A DNA stretch of 64,000 bases from Pedobacter westerhofensis (GCF_900182595.1 NZ_FXTN01000003.1:248001-312000); one strand, 5' to 3'; counted from the first letter of the stretch, positions 42,080 through 51,356 are shown. The notes: generated by a model not told the origin, from the sequence alone. Program-made: numbers and translations.

Positions 42080-44929
42080 TCAGAAATGTTTTACTTCTAC
42101 CTTCCGGCGCTGATCTTTATAAATAAAGGTGAGCATCTTTACCGGAAGGCCCTGCAATGAAACTTCCTCTTTCCCATTTTCGATGGAGAAAGGAAGACCC
42201 TCTGTTTCTATATATATTGTATAATGGTTTCTTGGCAGATAAAAACAGAACTTGCCTTTATCATCAGTTAGCGCTACATGAATTAGCCCATTACTATCCA
42301 TCGCAGTAATCTTTATGCCTGACAAGGCGGGCTTGCCCTCTAAATACTTTTCTGAAGCAAGCTTTACGCAGCCATAAAGTGCCTCAGCTTTGACTAATGG
42401 AATGTCAAGCTTCTTGTTCTTATTCATAAAGATCTCTGTAGGATGCTGAAGGCTCCACCCTCTTGTACTCGCTATAGAAATGATATAAGCCTTCTGCTCC
42501 ATATTCATAAATCTTACCTGCCCTTTATTATTTGTTACTGCAGTACCATTTTCTATTTTTATTAATACGCCGCCAACCGGTAGTTCGCCGGCATCACGTT
42601 CTCCATTACTATTGATATCGTCATAATACGTGAGATCAAGTTTCTTGGCCGAAGATCCCGGGGGTTTGCCAAACTGTTTCTCTATCCCAAAGCGCATCTG
42701 GCGGCTGTTATAGCGCTGGTCTCTGAATGCATTCACTATATTCAGATCCTGAGTCGCGAAAGGTACCAGAAATTTTTGTTTGGTTACCGCATATTGCATA
42801 TCGGCCGTCAATGCCCAATGACCTGTCAGTATATAGCGCATATTCACACTGGCAGAATAGTTACTGTTTCCGGCAAATCCGTAATAGTTATACATTCCTC
42901 CAGCCTGTATATTAAAACTCTTTTTAAAGGCACTAAAATGCACGTTAGGACCACCAGAATAGATTGTATATTTATTGCTTTCGCTGAAAGAAGTAAGTGC
43001 ATCAGAAAGATAGAAAGGATTGAGTTGCACATAACCAGAAAAGCCTAAAATGGGCAGGGTATAACTGGTATTGATTTTGAGTGAATGAAAGGGAGCCCGA
43101 GGCCTGCCTGAAGTATTGAGATAAGTGTATCCATAGTCTGCTGAAAGTGTAAAGCTCTGTATCCTTCCATTATATTCCGTATGCGTACTAAAACGAACTG
43201 ACCGGGCTTTCCAGTCTGTCTGGAAAGCATCCATTTGTGCAGAACCGCCTGCTATCAGCCGCTGCTCCATATAATATGGATTAATGCCAAAAGAAATTCC
43301 CCGGGTTCTGAATATGTAACCCAGATCATAAATATAGAGCTGGTTTTTATTGATTCCAAGGTTTAGCATATCGCTTAGATTCACAAGGTCACTCTGATAT
43401 TTAGGATCATTCAGCTGTATGGTCAGATGTGCTGACAAGCTATTGTGTGCCCCGAGTTTCCGCAGAAGGCGTACGTCTGATAAAAGCTGTCCGCGTCTCA
43501 AACCTGTAAAAAAGGCACTGCTATAATATTGTGTTGCATTAAGCTGGAAATTTTCGGTCAGGGCTGCATAAATAATCCCTCCTGCATAACCCTGTTTTGA
43601 ACCTTTCCCGCCTGTTGCCTGATCTTCCTTAGAGATGCCTGCTTCCATGACAAGCGAGCGCCCATCAGCCACTTTGAAAGCATTTTTTAAGCTCAGCTGA
43701 GATGCATTCAGGCCTGTATAGGAATCTTGGCTATGTAAAACTGTAAAGCGCCGGCCGGCTGTACCTGCAATTTGATTTAAATAATCCACTGCGTAAATTT
43801 TCGCTCCCGGCCTCGTATTGCCTGCCTGGTCATACAAAAGGTAATTATTTTGAATACCGAGAATAGAAATAACACCTCCCTTACTCAATTTTCCACTGGC
43901 TTTTACACCTTTGCCGCCCATTTGAAAGTCAATATTTTCATAGACATTACCAATTTTTAATCCCCAGTGCCTGGACTGATAATCAAGATAGGTATCAGAA
44001 ATGTTAATTCCTTTATAATCCTGCTGATAATACTGCTCTCCATTAAAATGATATTCAAGAGATTCATCATTCCCTGTCTTCATCTTACCGTAACCCTGCA
44101 GCTGATAAAAGTAGGATTTGCTGGTGAAGCTACCGTAACGTAATGCGATAGTATTGGGAAGATTTCCTCCAAATTGCCCGTTACCCAGCCGACGGGCACT
44201 TGTTACATTTATCACCCTGATGATTTTGAGCGATAATTGGTTACCAACTTCATCTACAGCCTGTATTGTAACTGTAAAATCGGGATTGATCTTATTACCT
44301 ATTTTATTCCTCACAAGGAAAGGGAAGAGCTGCTGACCTCCGGGCTGCAGCACCAAACTATTCATCTGCCCCGTTAGTTCCAGTCCTTCCGGCGCACCAG
44401 TCAGTATAAGATGGAAACTAACAGGCATAAATCCATTATTAGTTACGTTTACTGCCAATTGTACCTGATTGGTAAGCGGGTCAAGATAAATTTCTTCGGC
44501 ATCGGTTCCAATAGTAAGGCTACTTGCATCTGAAAGATGTGTGAAGAACCTTGTGTTTGATTGTATAATAATACCCGGGCTTTTTGTAATCAACTTTACC
44601 TTGAACTCCTGAAGGTTGCTGTAGATAGTTCGTCTGTCGGCAATATATTTTACAGGAAAAGTTTTAAACTCTTTTGGCTCCAAGATGATGCTATCTGGAA
44701 GATTAATCAAACCGGCAAATATTTTTCTCTCCAGGGTGTCTTGTATCAATACCACCTTGTGCCCATAAAAATTCCTCACCCGTAAAAAATTCGCGAAAGT
44801 TGTTCCTCCTCTGATCTCAAGCGTATCATGAGTAAAATCATACTTAACCTGTGAGTGGGCTTCAAACGCAGCTAGCTGGAAGCAAAAACATAGACAAATA
44901 GTCCTCCAATAGCAACAATGATATATCAC
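42080..44929 (-). CDS. Usher-like outer-membrane protein
   Basis: 949 residues, GTG start at 44929 (an in-frame stop lies six codons upstream). Signal peptide about 1-26 (ending EAHSQ). Residues about 27-250 look like two Ig-like domains (LEIRGGTTFANFLRV, then LTNQVQLAVNVTNNGFMPVS). Residues about 255-760 are a long run of alternating strands typical of a beta-barrel (LQGYGKMKTGN, YGYTYLNTSG, YSASVNMRYIL). From residue 764 two small carboxypeptidase-regulatory/SdrD-like domains follow (YYDDINSNGERDAGE; then VKLASEKYLEGKPALSG). Barrel plus small C-terminal domains parallels PapC/FimD, though I see no direct family match. It is 45 bp downstream of the LuxR-type regulator. Confidence 0.6.
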   Translation of the reverse strand: MIYHCCYWRTICLCFCFQLAAFEAHSQVKYDFTHDTLEIRGGTTFANFLRVRNFYGHKVVLIQDTLERKIFAGLINLPDSIILEPKEFKTFPVKYIADRRTIYSNLQEFKVKLITKSPGIIIQSNTRFFTHLSDASSLTIGTDAEEIYLDPLTNQVQLAVNVTNNGFMPVSFHLILTGAPEGLELTGQMNSLVLQPGGQQLFPFLVRNKIGNKINPDFTVTIQAVDEVGNQLSLKIIRVINVTSARRLGNGQFGGNLPNTIALRYGSFTSKSYFYQLQGYGKMKTGNDESLEYHFNGEQYYQQDYKGINISDTYLDYQSRHWGLKIGNVYENIDFQMGGKGVKASGKLSKGGVISILGIQNNYLLYDQAGNTRPGAKIYAVDYLNQIAGTAGRRFTVLHSQDSYTGLNASQLSLKNAFKVADGRSLVMEAGISKEDQATGGKGSKQGYAGGIIYAALTENFQLNATQYYSSAFFTGLRRGQLLSDVRLLRKLGAHNSLSAHLTIQLNDPKYQSDLVNLSDMLNLGINKNQLYIYDLGYIFRTRGISFGINPYYMEQRLIAGGSAQMDAFQTDWKARSVRFSTHTEYNGRIQSFTLSADYGYTYLNTSGRPRAPFHSLKINTSYTLPILGFSGYVQLNPFYLSDALTSFSESNKYTIYSGGPNVHFSAFKKSFNIQAGGMYNYYGFAGNSNYSASVNMRYILTGHWALTADMQYAVTKQKFLVPFATQDLNIVNAFRDQRYNSRQMRFGIEKQFGKPPGSSAKKLDLTYYDDINSNGERDAGELPVGGVLIKIENGTAVTNNKGQVRFMNMEQKAYIISIASTRGWSLQHPTEIFMNKNKKLDIPLVKAEALYGCVKLASEKYLEGKPALSGIKITAMDSNGLIHVALTDDKGKFCFYLPRNHYTIYIETEGLPFSIENGKEEVSLQGLPVKMLTFIYKDQRRKVEVKHF

Positions 44930-44974
44930 GAGAGTAGACTGTAGTCAAGTATCATCAATTTTTTGTCAAGGATA

Positions 44975-45580
44975 TCATTTGAACTGGGCGAGCAGCTCAC
45001 CCTTACTATTGATATTCAATTTTTTATAGGTTCTTTTAATGTATTGCCTAACAGTATCCAGAGAAATTCCATACTTATAGCCGATTAGTTTATAGCTCAG
45101 CCCGTTTCTTAGGCCTTCCACAATCTGGCGCTCCCTGACACTCAAATTACTCTGGTAGTCCACCGTCTGCTGCACCTGTTGAATCACATTTCTGGAGATC
45201 GAAGGGCTGAATACCGATCCCCCCTTGAATGTGGTTACGATCGTTGAAATAATTTCATTCACACAGGTCTCTTTGATAATAAAACCTACCGCACCCGCCT
45301 TTACGCAAGCCAATACACTGTTATGATCCTGAATATTGCTGTAAACTACTACATTGGTATGGGGAAACTTGCGATAAATCGCACTGATTGATTCTATACC
45401 ATTGTGTTCAATATCCAGCATCGTCACATCAGGTTCCTGTGAGACTGTTACATTTTTGCATTCACCCACAGAACCTGCTTCAAGCGTAATTTTTAGATTA
45501 TATTGTTGATGATGGTTCAATATCATTCTAATCATGCTGCGGCTTTGCTGGTTACCATCAATTATTCCTACTTTGATCAT
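44975..45580 (-). CDS. NarL/FixJ-family response regulator
   Basis: 201 residues from Met at 45580 (MIKVGIIDGNQQ); the longer reading from 45628 adds 16 residues without family features. A receiver domain (phospho-Asp in VTMLDIEHNG) is followed by a LuxR-type helix-turn-helix (LSVRERQIVEGLRNGLSYKL, then SLDTVRQYIKRTYKKL). The usual acidic pair near the N-terminus reads DG rather than DD or DE, so one magnesium ligand is absent. It is first in a two-gene operon with the usher-like protein. The kinase at 38443 is a likely partner. Confidence 0.88.
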   Translation of the reverse strand: MIKVGIIDGNQQSRSMIRMILNHHQQYNLKITLEAGSVGECKNVTVSQEPDVTMLDIEHNGIESISAIYRKFPHTNVVVYSNIQDHNSVLACVKAGAVGFIIKETCVNEIISTIVTTFKGGSVFSPSISRNVIQQVQQTVDYQSNLSVRERQIVEGLRNGLSYKLIGYKYGISLDTVRQYIKRTYKKLNINSKGELLAQFK

Positions 45581-45718
45581 AGCGTCATCTCCTTTGTGTC
45601 CCGTCTTACTTATATTCCGACGGAGCAAAATAAAGTTAAGGAATAACCCATTCTGCTGTATTATTCATTTTGTTCATAATTATCCTTTAATGAACAGAGC
45701 TATGAACGGCAGATATGT

Positions 45719-45734
45719 AGTATTGTGCAATACT
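45719..45734. promoter_or_regulatory. 7-2-7 inverted repeat upstream of the response regulator
   Basis: AGTATTG TG CAATACT is a perfect 7-bp inverted repeat with a 2-base spacer, 139 bp upstream of the regulator's start codon. NarL-type proteins bind 7-2-7 inverted heptamers, so this could be an autoregulatory site. A chance palindrome cannot be excluded, as no second copy was seen near the pilin-like promoter. Confidence 0.3.
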
Positions 45735-45755
45735 GAATATCAGTAGAAATCGATC

Positions 45756-46859
45756 TCAGCCCTTTCTGCTGATCAGCGGAACCTGTAATTTGGCTAATGG
45801 ATCAAGGAAAGCATCGCGGAGTACTCTGCCCAGCCTGATATGCTGTTCAACATGCTCCGCCCGGATACAATAGTATTCCCTAAAAGCAAGTTGGTATCTA
45901 TCATAAGATTGTAAACACTGTAATAATATCTTCGCGTCCTTCACTGCATTCGTGGTCCCTGAACTGGTAAAAGGAAGGGCAACATGGGCAGCATCGCCAA
46001 TAAGCACTACATTCTGATAATGGAAGTCAGGAAGCAAGTCAAAATCCTGTGTATTCCAAACATACGTGGTGGTAAAATCATTTACAGCAAGCAGTGCCTG
46101 AACCTCGACAGGAAAATCCTTAAGCAGTGTGTTGCAGTGCGTGCTTAGTGCATCAGGATAGGTAGACGAATTGCGCACACGCGCAACTTCAGAAACATCT
46201 CCCAAGGCAGGATCATACTGCATAAACCACACTAATTCTGTCTCAGAGGTAGGAATAACACCAAAAGACAGGCCTTTATCATTTTGCTGAAATTTGGTAA
46301 ATTTGCCCTGAAGGTCAGCCGCCAGCCCCGGATGTGTGACAATGCCCACCAGCTCCTTTACTTTACCGGGCTTAAATTTGACTTCACCAAAAATCTCACG
46401 GCGGACAGCAGAATTTGCACCATCTGCCCCTACAAAGATATCCCCATACTCCAGTTCACCATTCAAAAATGCAGCAGCTATTATTTTATTTCCATCATAT
46501 TTAAAATGAGAGAATATGCGACCATTATGCACGTTTGCCAAAGGCAGCATCTCCATCAGGCCGTCCAGTAATTCAGTACGTTTAAAGCATTGCCAGTCGT
46601 CAAGTGATTGTTCCGTTACTACAATTCCCTGCGGGTCTTTACAAATAAAGGTATCTATCTTCCGTCCGGGAAGTACGCAGTCCGTGTGGGCTGTGATTTC
46701 CTGCAGCACGGCAAAGCCATCGTGGTGCATCAGAAAGGCATGTCCGCCAACGGCCGGGTAAGTTTGTTTTTCATTGATACTAAAGTCGATCTGATTCTGA
46801 TGAAGATAAATTCCCATGCATAATCCGGCGATACCACCGCCAAGGATAACTATCTTCAT
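45756..46859 (-). CDS. FAD-dependent monooxygenase (PHBH/UbiH-like)
   Basis: 367 residues. The N-terminal FAD Rossmann motif is VILGGGIAGLCMGIYL. The middle carries VGADGANSAVRRE (DG motif) and the C-terminal part has LIGDAAHVALPFTSSGT (GD motif). These are the three fingerprints of aromatic-ring and quinone hydroxylases, which insert one oxygen atom using NAD(P)H. The substrate is unknown. It overlaps the aminotransferase gene by 4 bp (ATGA), so the two are coupled. Confidence 0.9.
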   Translation of the reverse strand: MKIVILGGGIAGLCMGIYLHQNQIDFSINEKQTYPAVGGHAFLMHHDGFAVLQEITAHTDCVLPGRKIDTFICKDPQGIVVTEQSLDDWQCFKRTELLDGLMEMLPLANVHNGRIFSHFKYDGNKIIAAAFLNGELEYGDIFVGADGANSAVRREIFGEVKFKPGKVKELVGIVTHPGLAADLQGKFTKFQQNDKGLSFGVIPTSETELVWFMQYDPALGDVSEVARVRNSSTYPDALSTHCNTLLKDFPVEVQALLAVNDFTTTYVWNTQDFDLLPDFHYQNVVLIGDAAHVALPFTSSGTTNAVKDAKILLQCLQSYDRYQLAFREYYCIRAEHVEQHIRLGRVLRDAFLDPLAKLQVPLISRKG

Positions 46860-48025
46860 AAAGAATTAACCGTATTTTTTATTCTGTGCAATGCCTCCCC
46901 GAGGATATGCTCTGAAGTAGCGAAACTCATTCTGATAAATCCTTCTGCACCTTCGCCAAACCATTGTTTGGCACCCGGAACCACGGCAACTTTTGCCTGA
47001 TCCATCAGCAGCTGATAAATTTCCATGCTGCTTTTTCCGGTAGCGGTAATGTTGGTAAAGGCTACATAACATCCCTGAGGCGGAATACATTGGAAACCAT
47101 TGGTCTGGTTCAGCTCCCTGTCGCACAAATCCCGCATTTTCTGCAGATGGGCGATAAAATTATCCAGCCAGTAGTCACATTCGTTTAATGCAGCCGTTGC
47201 GGCTACCTGCGAAATCACATTGGCGCCGTGGATCGTTGAGCCATGCAGTGAAGCCAAAAACAAACGATCGTAGCTTGCCTGGTTGCCGGCCATCACTGCT
47301 CCTATCCGTAAGCCAGCCAGTCCGTACGACTTACTATATCCTGTAACAGTTACAGTTTGCTTTGCGATCTCTTCGCTGAGCGAAGCCATGCTGGTATAAC
47401 GATAAGGCGTATATACAATATCGCTCCAGATCTCGTCAGACAAGATGATCAGGTTGTATTCGCAGGCAATTTCCCCGATCCTTAATAATTCTTCCCGTGT
47501 AAACACTTTTCCAGTAGGATTTAAAGGGTTACAAAGGCAGATCATCCGTGTTTTAGGGTTAATTAAACCTTTTAGCTTTTCATACTCAATTCCGTCATCT
47601 CCTGCCGGGATAGCAAAAGGAACAGCTACGCCACCTACGGCTTCTACCGAATACCTGAAAAGAAAATCCACGGGATCAAAAATGATGGCTTCCTCCCCTG
47701 CATCAAGAAAAGCCTTGCAGGTCAGGTAAATTCCAAATGCAGCACTGTCCACCGGAAATATGAATTCAGGCATAGCCTTTACATTACGTTTGACAGAAAA
47801 GTATCTTGCTACCGCCTCTTTAAAGTCTGAACTTCCTTCAGGAGGGCCATATGAAAGATAGCGGTCTTTTGTAAAACGGATAATAGCTTCTGCAATCTCG
47901 GGTGCACTCGGGAAATCGGGGTCTGCTGCAGTCAGCGGGATCACGCCCTCCGGGACAGTTGCCCACCTTAAATTAAATGCCCTTTTCTTTAAAATATCGA
48001 GATTGATAGAACGCTGTTGAAACAT
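46856..48025 (-). CDS. PLP-dependent aminotransferase/C-S lyase (MalY/PatB type)
   Basis: 389-residue fold-type I PLP enzyme. The PLP lysine is in TVTGYSKSYGLAGLRIGA. CLCNPLNPTGKVFTREEL and LSDEIWSDIVY are the conserved substrate/cofactor segments, and the N-terminus LRWATVPEGVIPLTAADPDF fits the MalY/PatB branch, which includes cystathionine beta-lyases. Whether it acts as transaminase or lyase is not clear. It leads a two-gene operon with the FAD monooxygenase, so they may modify the same amino-acid-derived substrate. Confidence 0.88.
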   Translation of the reverse strand: MFQQRSINLDILKKRAFNLRWATVPEGVIPLTAADPDFPSAPEIAEAIIRFTKDRYLSYGPPEGSSDFKEAVARYFSVKRNVKAMPEFIFPVDSAAFGIYLTCKAFLDAGEEAIIFDPVDFLFRYSVEAVGGVAVPFAIPAGDDGIEYEKLKGLINPKTRMICLCNPLNPTGKVFTREELLRIGEIACEYNLIILSDEIWSDIVYTPYRYTSMASLSEEIAKQTVTVTGYSKSYGLAGLRIGAVMAGNQASYDRLFLASLHGSTIHGANVISQVAATAALNECDYWLDNFIAHLQKMRDLCDRELNQTNGFQCIPPQGCYVAFTNITATGKSSMEIYQLLMDQAKVAVVPGAKQWFGEGAEGFIRMSFATSEHILGEALHRIKNTVNSL

Positions 48026-48089
48026 TCAACTAAACTAAATATTTTGCAGTTCCTACAAAAACTTTTATCGCAAATAAATTAACGGAGTT

Positions 48090-48479
48090 TTACAGTTTTC
48101 CCAGGATTTCAAGGAATTTTTCCTTGACTAATGGTTTGATGATAAATTCGGAAACGGCAGGAATACTTTTTGAGCGTTCCATTTCATGGGGAGAAATTGA
48201 GGACGAGACAATGTACAATTCATTTGTTTTCACAAAAGCCGGGGCCAGTTTCTGGTATTCCTTTAAAAAATCCCATCCATCCATCACCGGCATATTTAAA
48301 TCAAGAAATATCACATCCGGCAAAAGCTCCGGTTGATGCTGCACTGCTTTCAGGTGGGTAATCGCTTTCAGCCCATCAGAGAAAACCTCTACCTCTACAT
48401 CCTGTCTTACCTTCAGGATTGTCTTTTTGGTAAGAAATACATAAATGTCATCGTCATCAATGAGGTAAACCTTTTTCAT
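48090..48479 (-). CDS. Single-domain response regulator
   Basis: 129-residue receiver domain without an output domain. The acidic cluster LIDDDDIYV, phospho-Asp in VIFLDLNMPVMDG, the conserved Ser/Thr in SSSIS and Lys in FIIKPLVKEK are all present. The start ATG shares one base with the stop of the kinase gene, so the two form a coupled pair. It probably works by protein contact or as a phosphorelay intermediate. Confidence 0.93.
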   Translation of the reverse strand: MKKVYLIDDDDIYVFLTKKTILKVRQDVEVEVFSDGLKAITHLKAVQHQPELLPDVIFLDLNMPVMDGWDFLKEYQKLAPAFVKTNELYIVSSSISPHEMERSKSIPAVSEFIIKPLVKEKFLEILGKL

Positions 48480-49987
48480 TACCGATTTATGTTTTGGTTT
48501 ACAAATTCTACTGAGAAAGTTGAGCCTTCATCCGGCAGGCTTTCTACCCAGATTCTTCCGCCCATGGCTTCAACCTGCGTTTTAGTCATAAACAGCCCTA
48601 ATCCTTTCGCATCAGGATGCCGGTGGAAAACCTTTCCGATCTTAAAAATATTATCTTTATGTTTCACCAGGTCTATACCCAATCCATTATCCTTAACAGT
48701 GAGCACGATATTGCCTTCTTTATTTTTAGAAGCCAGGCTAAGTGAGAGTTTCCTGTCCGGGCTCTGGTATTTAATGGCATTACTAATCAGGTTATAAAAT
48801 ATACTGGCCAGGTATTTATGGGGGTACCTCACAGCCGGGGCATCTTCAAAATCTACAGAGATCTTGGCCCCGGCCTTTTTTATTTCTTCAAACAGGCCAT
48901 CCAGTGCTTCCTGCAGGCAGGTAGCCAAATTCAGATCATCAGATTTCACATTGCTGTCCTGCCTGATCTGTATAGATTCTACCAGTTCATTGAACGTACC
49001 TTTAAGGCTTTCGATCACGGGCTCCAGTTTAGAAACGAGTAACTTCTGCTCATCCATATCTTCTGATTCCTGGATAAACTCTGCCAGCATGGACATGTTA
49101 ATCAAGGGGCCTCTTAGATTATGCGATACTACATTACAGAAATCTATCAGCTGAGTATTCTGCATTGCCAGCTGCTCCATAATCAGCGTCTGTTTTTCTT
49201 CGAGAGCTTTCCGCTCGCTGATGTCAATACCAAAACCGATCACCATCACAAAATTCCCGTACTCATCATGCATCGGGAACATGCGCCTTAGAAAAGTGAT
49301 TACATTGCCGTTCGGGTCAGTCTGGCTTTCCTCCCAGCCAATCGCTTTTCCAGAGTTTTTCACTTCCAGGAATTGTGCGCGGCGCGCTTCGGCAATTTTC
49401 GGATCGCGGTTTCTATAGGCGCCGTACTCAAAATCATCTTTGCCGATGATATATTTACGGTAATCATCATTTTTGATGGCCCCCGGATTGGCAAAAAGAT
49501 ATTTATGATCAGCATCAAAAACCACGATGTCAGTAGGTATATTATTGAGGATACTTTCGTAAAATTCTTTTATACTGTTGTTGATTACCGGCATCCGCAT
49601 CTGCAGCAGCGAAACCACCTGCTGCGCCAGCAATGCCAGTCCTTTGTTCTGTTCCTGCGTTAGCGTAGCTGCTGCAGGGCCGGCAATACTAAGATGGCCA
49701 ATCACCAGGTGTTTGTTCACTACAACCGGGATGGCAACTAAAAAAGGGTATTTTTCTGCCGCGGCGTTATTCCTTGCTGTCTCATCACATTCCAGTCCCA
49801 GCTTTGCTTTGTACCAGATCCTGTCCTCATCCACAAAAGTCAGTGCAGCAACCGGTGCACCAGAGATGATAGATGCGAGCTTCACAATATTATCAAATTC
49901 TTCTTCCGGAGGGCTATCTAAAATTTCCAACACGTAAAGCGCGTCAAGTCTGTCGGCTTCATTATTCAGTGATGGGAGTTCAATCAT
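48479..49987 (-). CDS. GAF-PAS sensor histidine kinase
   Basis: 502 residues. A GAF domain (about 20-140; IISGAPVAALTFVDEDRIW) and a PAS domain (about 145-270; ILNNIPTDIVVFDADHKYLFA) are followed by the phosphoacceptor His in NVVSHNLRGPLINM. The ATPase domain has NLISNAIKYQS, DNGLGIDL and GLGLFMTKTQVEAMGG. There is no membrane segment. It is upstream of, and overlaps by one base, the receiver-only regulator at 48090. Confidence 0.93.
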   Translation of the reverse strand: MIELPSLNNEADRLDALYVLEILDSPPEEEFDNIVKLASIISGAPVAALTFVDEDRIWYKAKLGLECDETARNNAAAEKYPFLVAIPVVVNKHLVIGHLSIAGPAAATLTQEQNKGLALLAQQVVSLLQMRMPVINNSIKEFYESILNNIPTDIVVFDADHKYLFANPGAIKNDDYRKYIIGKDDFEYGAYRNRDPKIAEARRAQFLEVKNSGKAIGWEESQTDPNGNVITFLRRMFPMHDEYGNFVMVIGFGIDISERKALEEKQTLIMEQLAMQNTQLIDFCNVVSHNLRGPLINMSMLAEFIQESEDMDEQKLLVSKLEPVIESLKGTFNELVESIQIRQDSNVKSDDLNLATCLQEALDGLFEEIKKAGAKISVDFEDAPAVRYPHKYLASIFYNLISNAIKYQSPDRKLSLSLASKNKEGNIVLTVKDNGLGIDLVKHKDNIFKIGKVFHRHPDAKGLGLFMTKTQVEAMGGRIWVESLPDEGSTFSVEFVNQNINR

Positions 49988-50129
49988 AAGCGGGGTTGGT
50001 ACAGTTCTGAGATTACAAATCTAATTATAAGATTCGTTCTTTTGTTAAAAAGAAAACCATCTTATTATCATAAATCCAAGATATACTTTTTTCTGCTCAT
50101 TCAAAACCCGCAAGGGGCATCAAAACCTT

Positions 50130-51356
50130 TTAGCCGGTAAGACCTGAACCATCAGCCTGGCCTACGATAGCTTTGATCGCGACATTCAATTTCTGTGATG
50201 AGTCTTTCAGGAAGGTAAGGGTTTCCTGTGTATCCTCCCCGGGGTATTTGATCAGGAATTCTGTCAGGCTCATGATATTCGCCAGCGGGGCCCTTACCAT
50301 ATGGCTTTGTATCCAGGCAATCTCTTTCAAATCTTTATTCTGTCGTTCAATTTCCTTGATATAGTTGATCCGTTCCGACACATCGGTAGCCAGCACCAGT
50401 CTGGCTTCACGTTCTTCAAACCTGATGATATTTGTTTCGATTTCAACCGGGAAGGCATCATTATCCTTGTTGATATGGATCAGCACACCAGAATAATCCC
50501 GGCTCCTGATCATACTGTTTAAGTCCATCAGCTTGCTGGTTTCAGTTTGCGGACGGATGTCATTGATATTCATTTTCAGGAATTCGTCCTTTGTATATCC
50601 GTATTTGGCTATCGCAGCTTCATTCACATGGAGAAAACGACCATTCTCCATATCAAATACATACATCGGTACCGGGTTGGCCTCAAAGGTTGTACGGTAA
50701 TATTTTTCTGAGGCATCCAGCTTTAAAACCAGTTTCGCTTCTTTCTGAATGGTCTGCTCCAGTCCGTTCAGTACCTTACTCACCAGCATGACACTAATCA
50801 GGCTTACAAAAATCAGGTTTCCGGAGTACGAGGCCCACAATGGCAGATCATAGCTGTCCAGCAGAGGGCTGTCAAAAAGTTTATAATAGATCACGGCACC
50901 AAAGGCCGCGCAAATGATCACGTTTAATCCCACCAGGTAATAGGCTACCGGGCGTGGAAAGATCATTGCACAAAAGATCGTAATGATGATCAGGTACAAG
51001 ACGCCAGGCCCTTCTGATCCCAGTACAGCGATGTAAATGATCGCCAATACGTAAAGTAGAAATAGCGCCAATATTTTCCTGGTCTGGATCATGATTTTTT
51101 TATTGAAAATTATGTATATAAGGGCACACCCAAACACGATGTTAAACCATTGGACTACAGCACTGCCCGCAAAAATACCAAAACTAGTGGATGAAACAAA
51201 TGCTATTATACTAACGATAAAAGCATAGCCGATCATATTGGTGAAGAGTTTTTTCCGCCAAAATACATGGTCCTCCTCAGAGGGATCTGCTTTTCGAAGC
51301 ACGGCCGTTTCTATCAGGCTCTTGATCTTCCACCAATATTCTTTAAGAGAAAACAT
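50130..51356 (-). CDS. Membrane PAS protein ending after a histidine-kinase phosphoacceptor-like helix
   Basis: 408 residues. About six hydrophobic segments occupy residues about 35-205 (for example FIVSIIAFVSSTSFGIFAG), followed by a PAS domain at about 210-335 (FEANPVPMYVFDMENGRFL). Then comes a phosphoacceptor-type helix, WIQSHMVRAPLANIMSL, with His about 352. The protein stops 56 residues later, so no ATPase domain is present. The downstream sequence was read in the same strand and shows no remnant of one. It may dimerise with, or be phosphorylated by, another kinase such as the one at 48479, but that is inference. Confidence 0.8.
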   Translation of the reverse strand: MFSLKEYWWKIKSLIETAVLRKADPSEEDHVFWRKKLFTNMIGYAFIVSIIAFVSSTSFGIFAGSAVVQWFNIVFGCALIYIIFNKKIMIQTRKILALFLLYVLAIIYIAVLGSEGPGVLYLIIITIFCAMIFPRPVAYYLVGLNVIICAAFGAVIYYKLFDSPLLDSYDLPLWASYSGNLIFVSLISVMLVSKVLNGLEQTIQKEAKLVLKLDASEKYYRTTFEANPVPMYVFDMENGRFLHVNEAAIAKYGYTKDEFLKMNINDIRPQTETSKLMDLNSMIRSRDYSGVLIHINKDNDAFPVEIETNIIRFEEREARLVLATDVSERINYIKEIERQNKDLKEIAWIQSHMVRAPLANIMSLTEFLIKYPGEDTQETLTFLKDSSQKLNVAIKAIVGQADGSGLTG

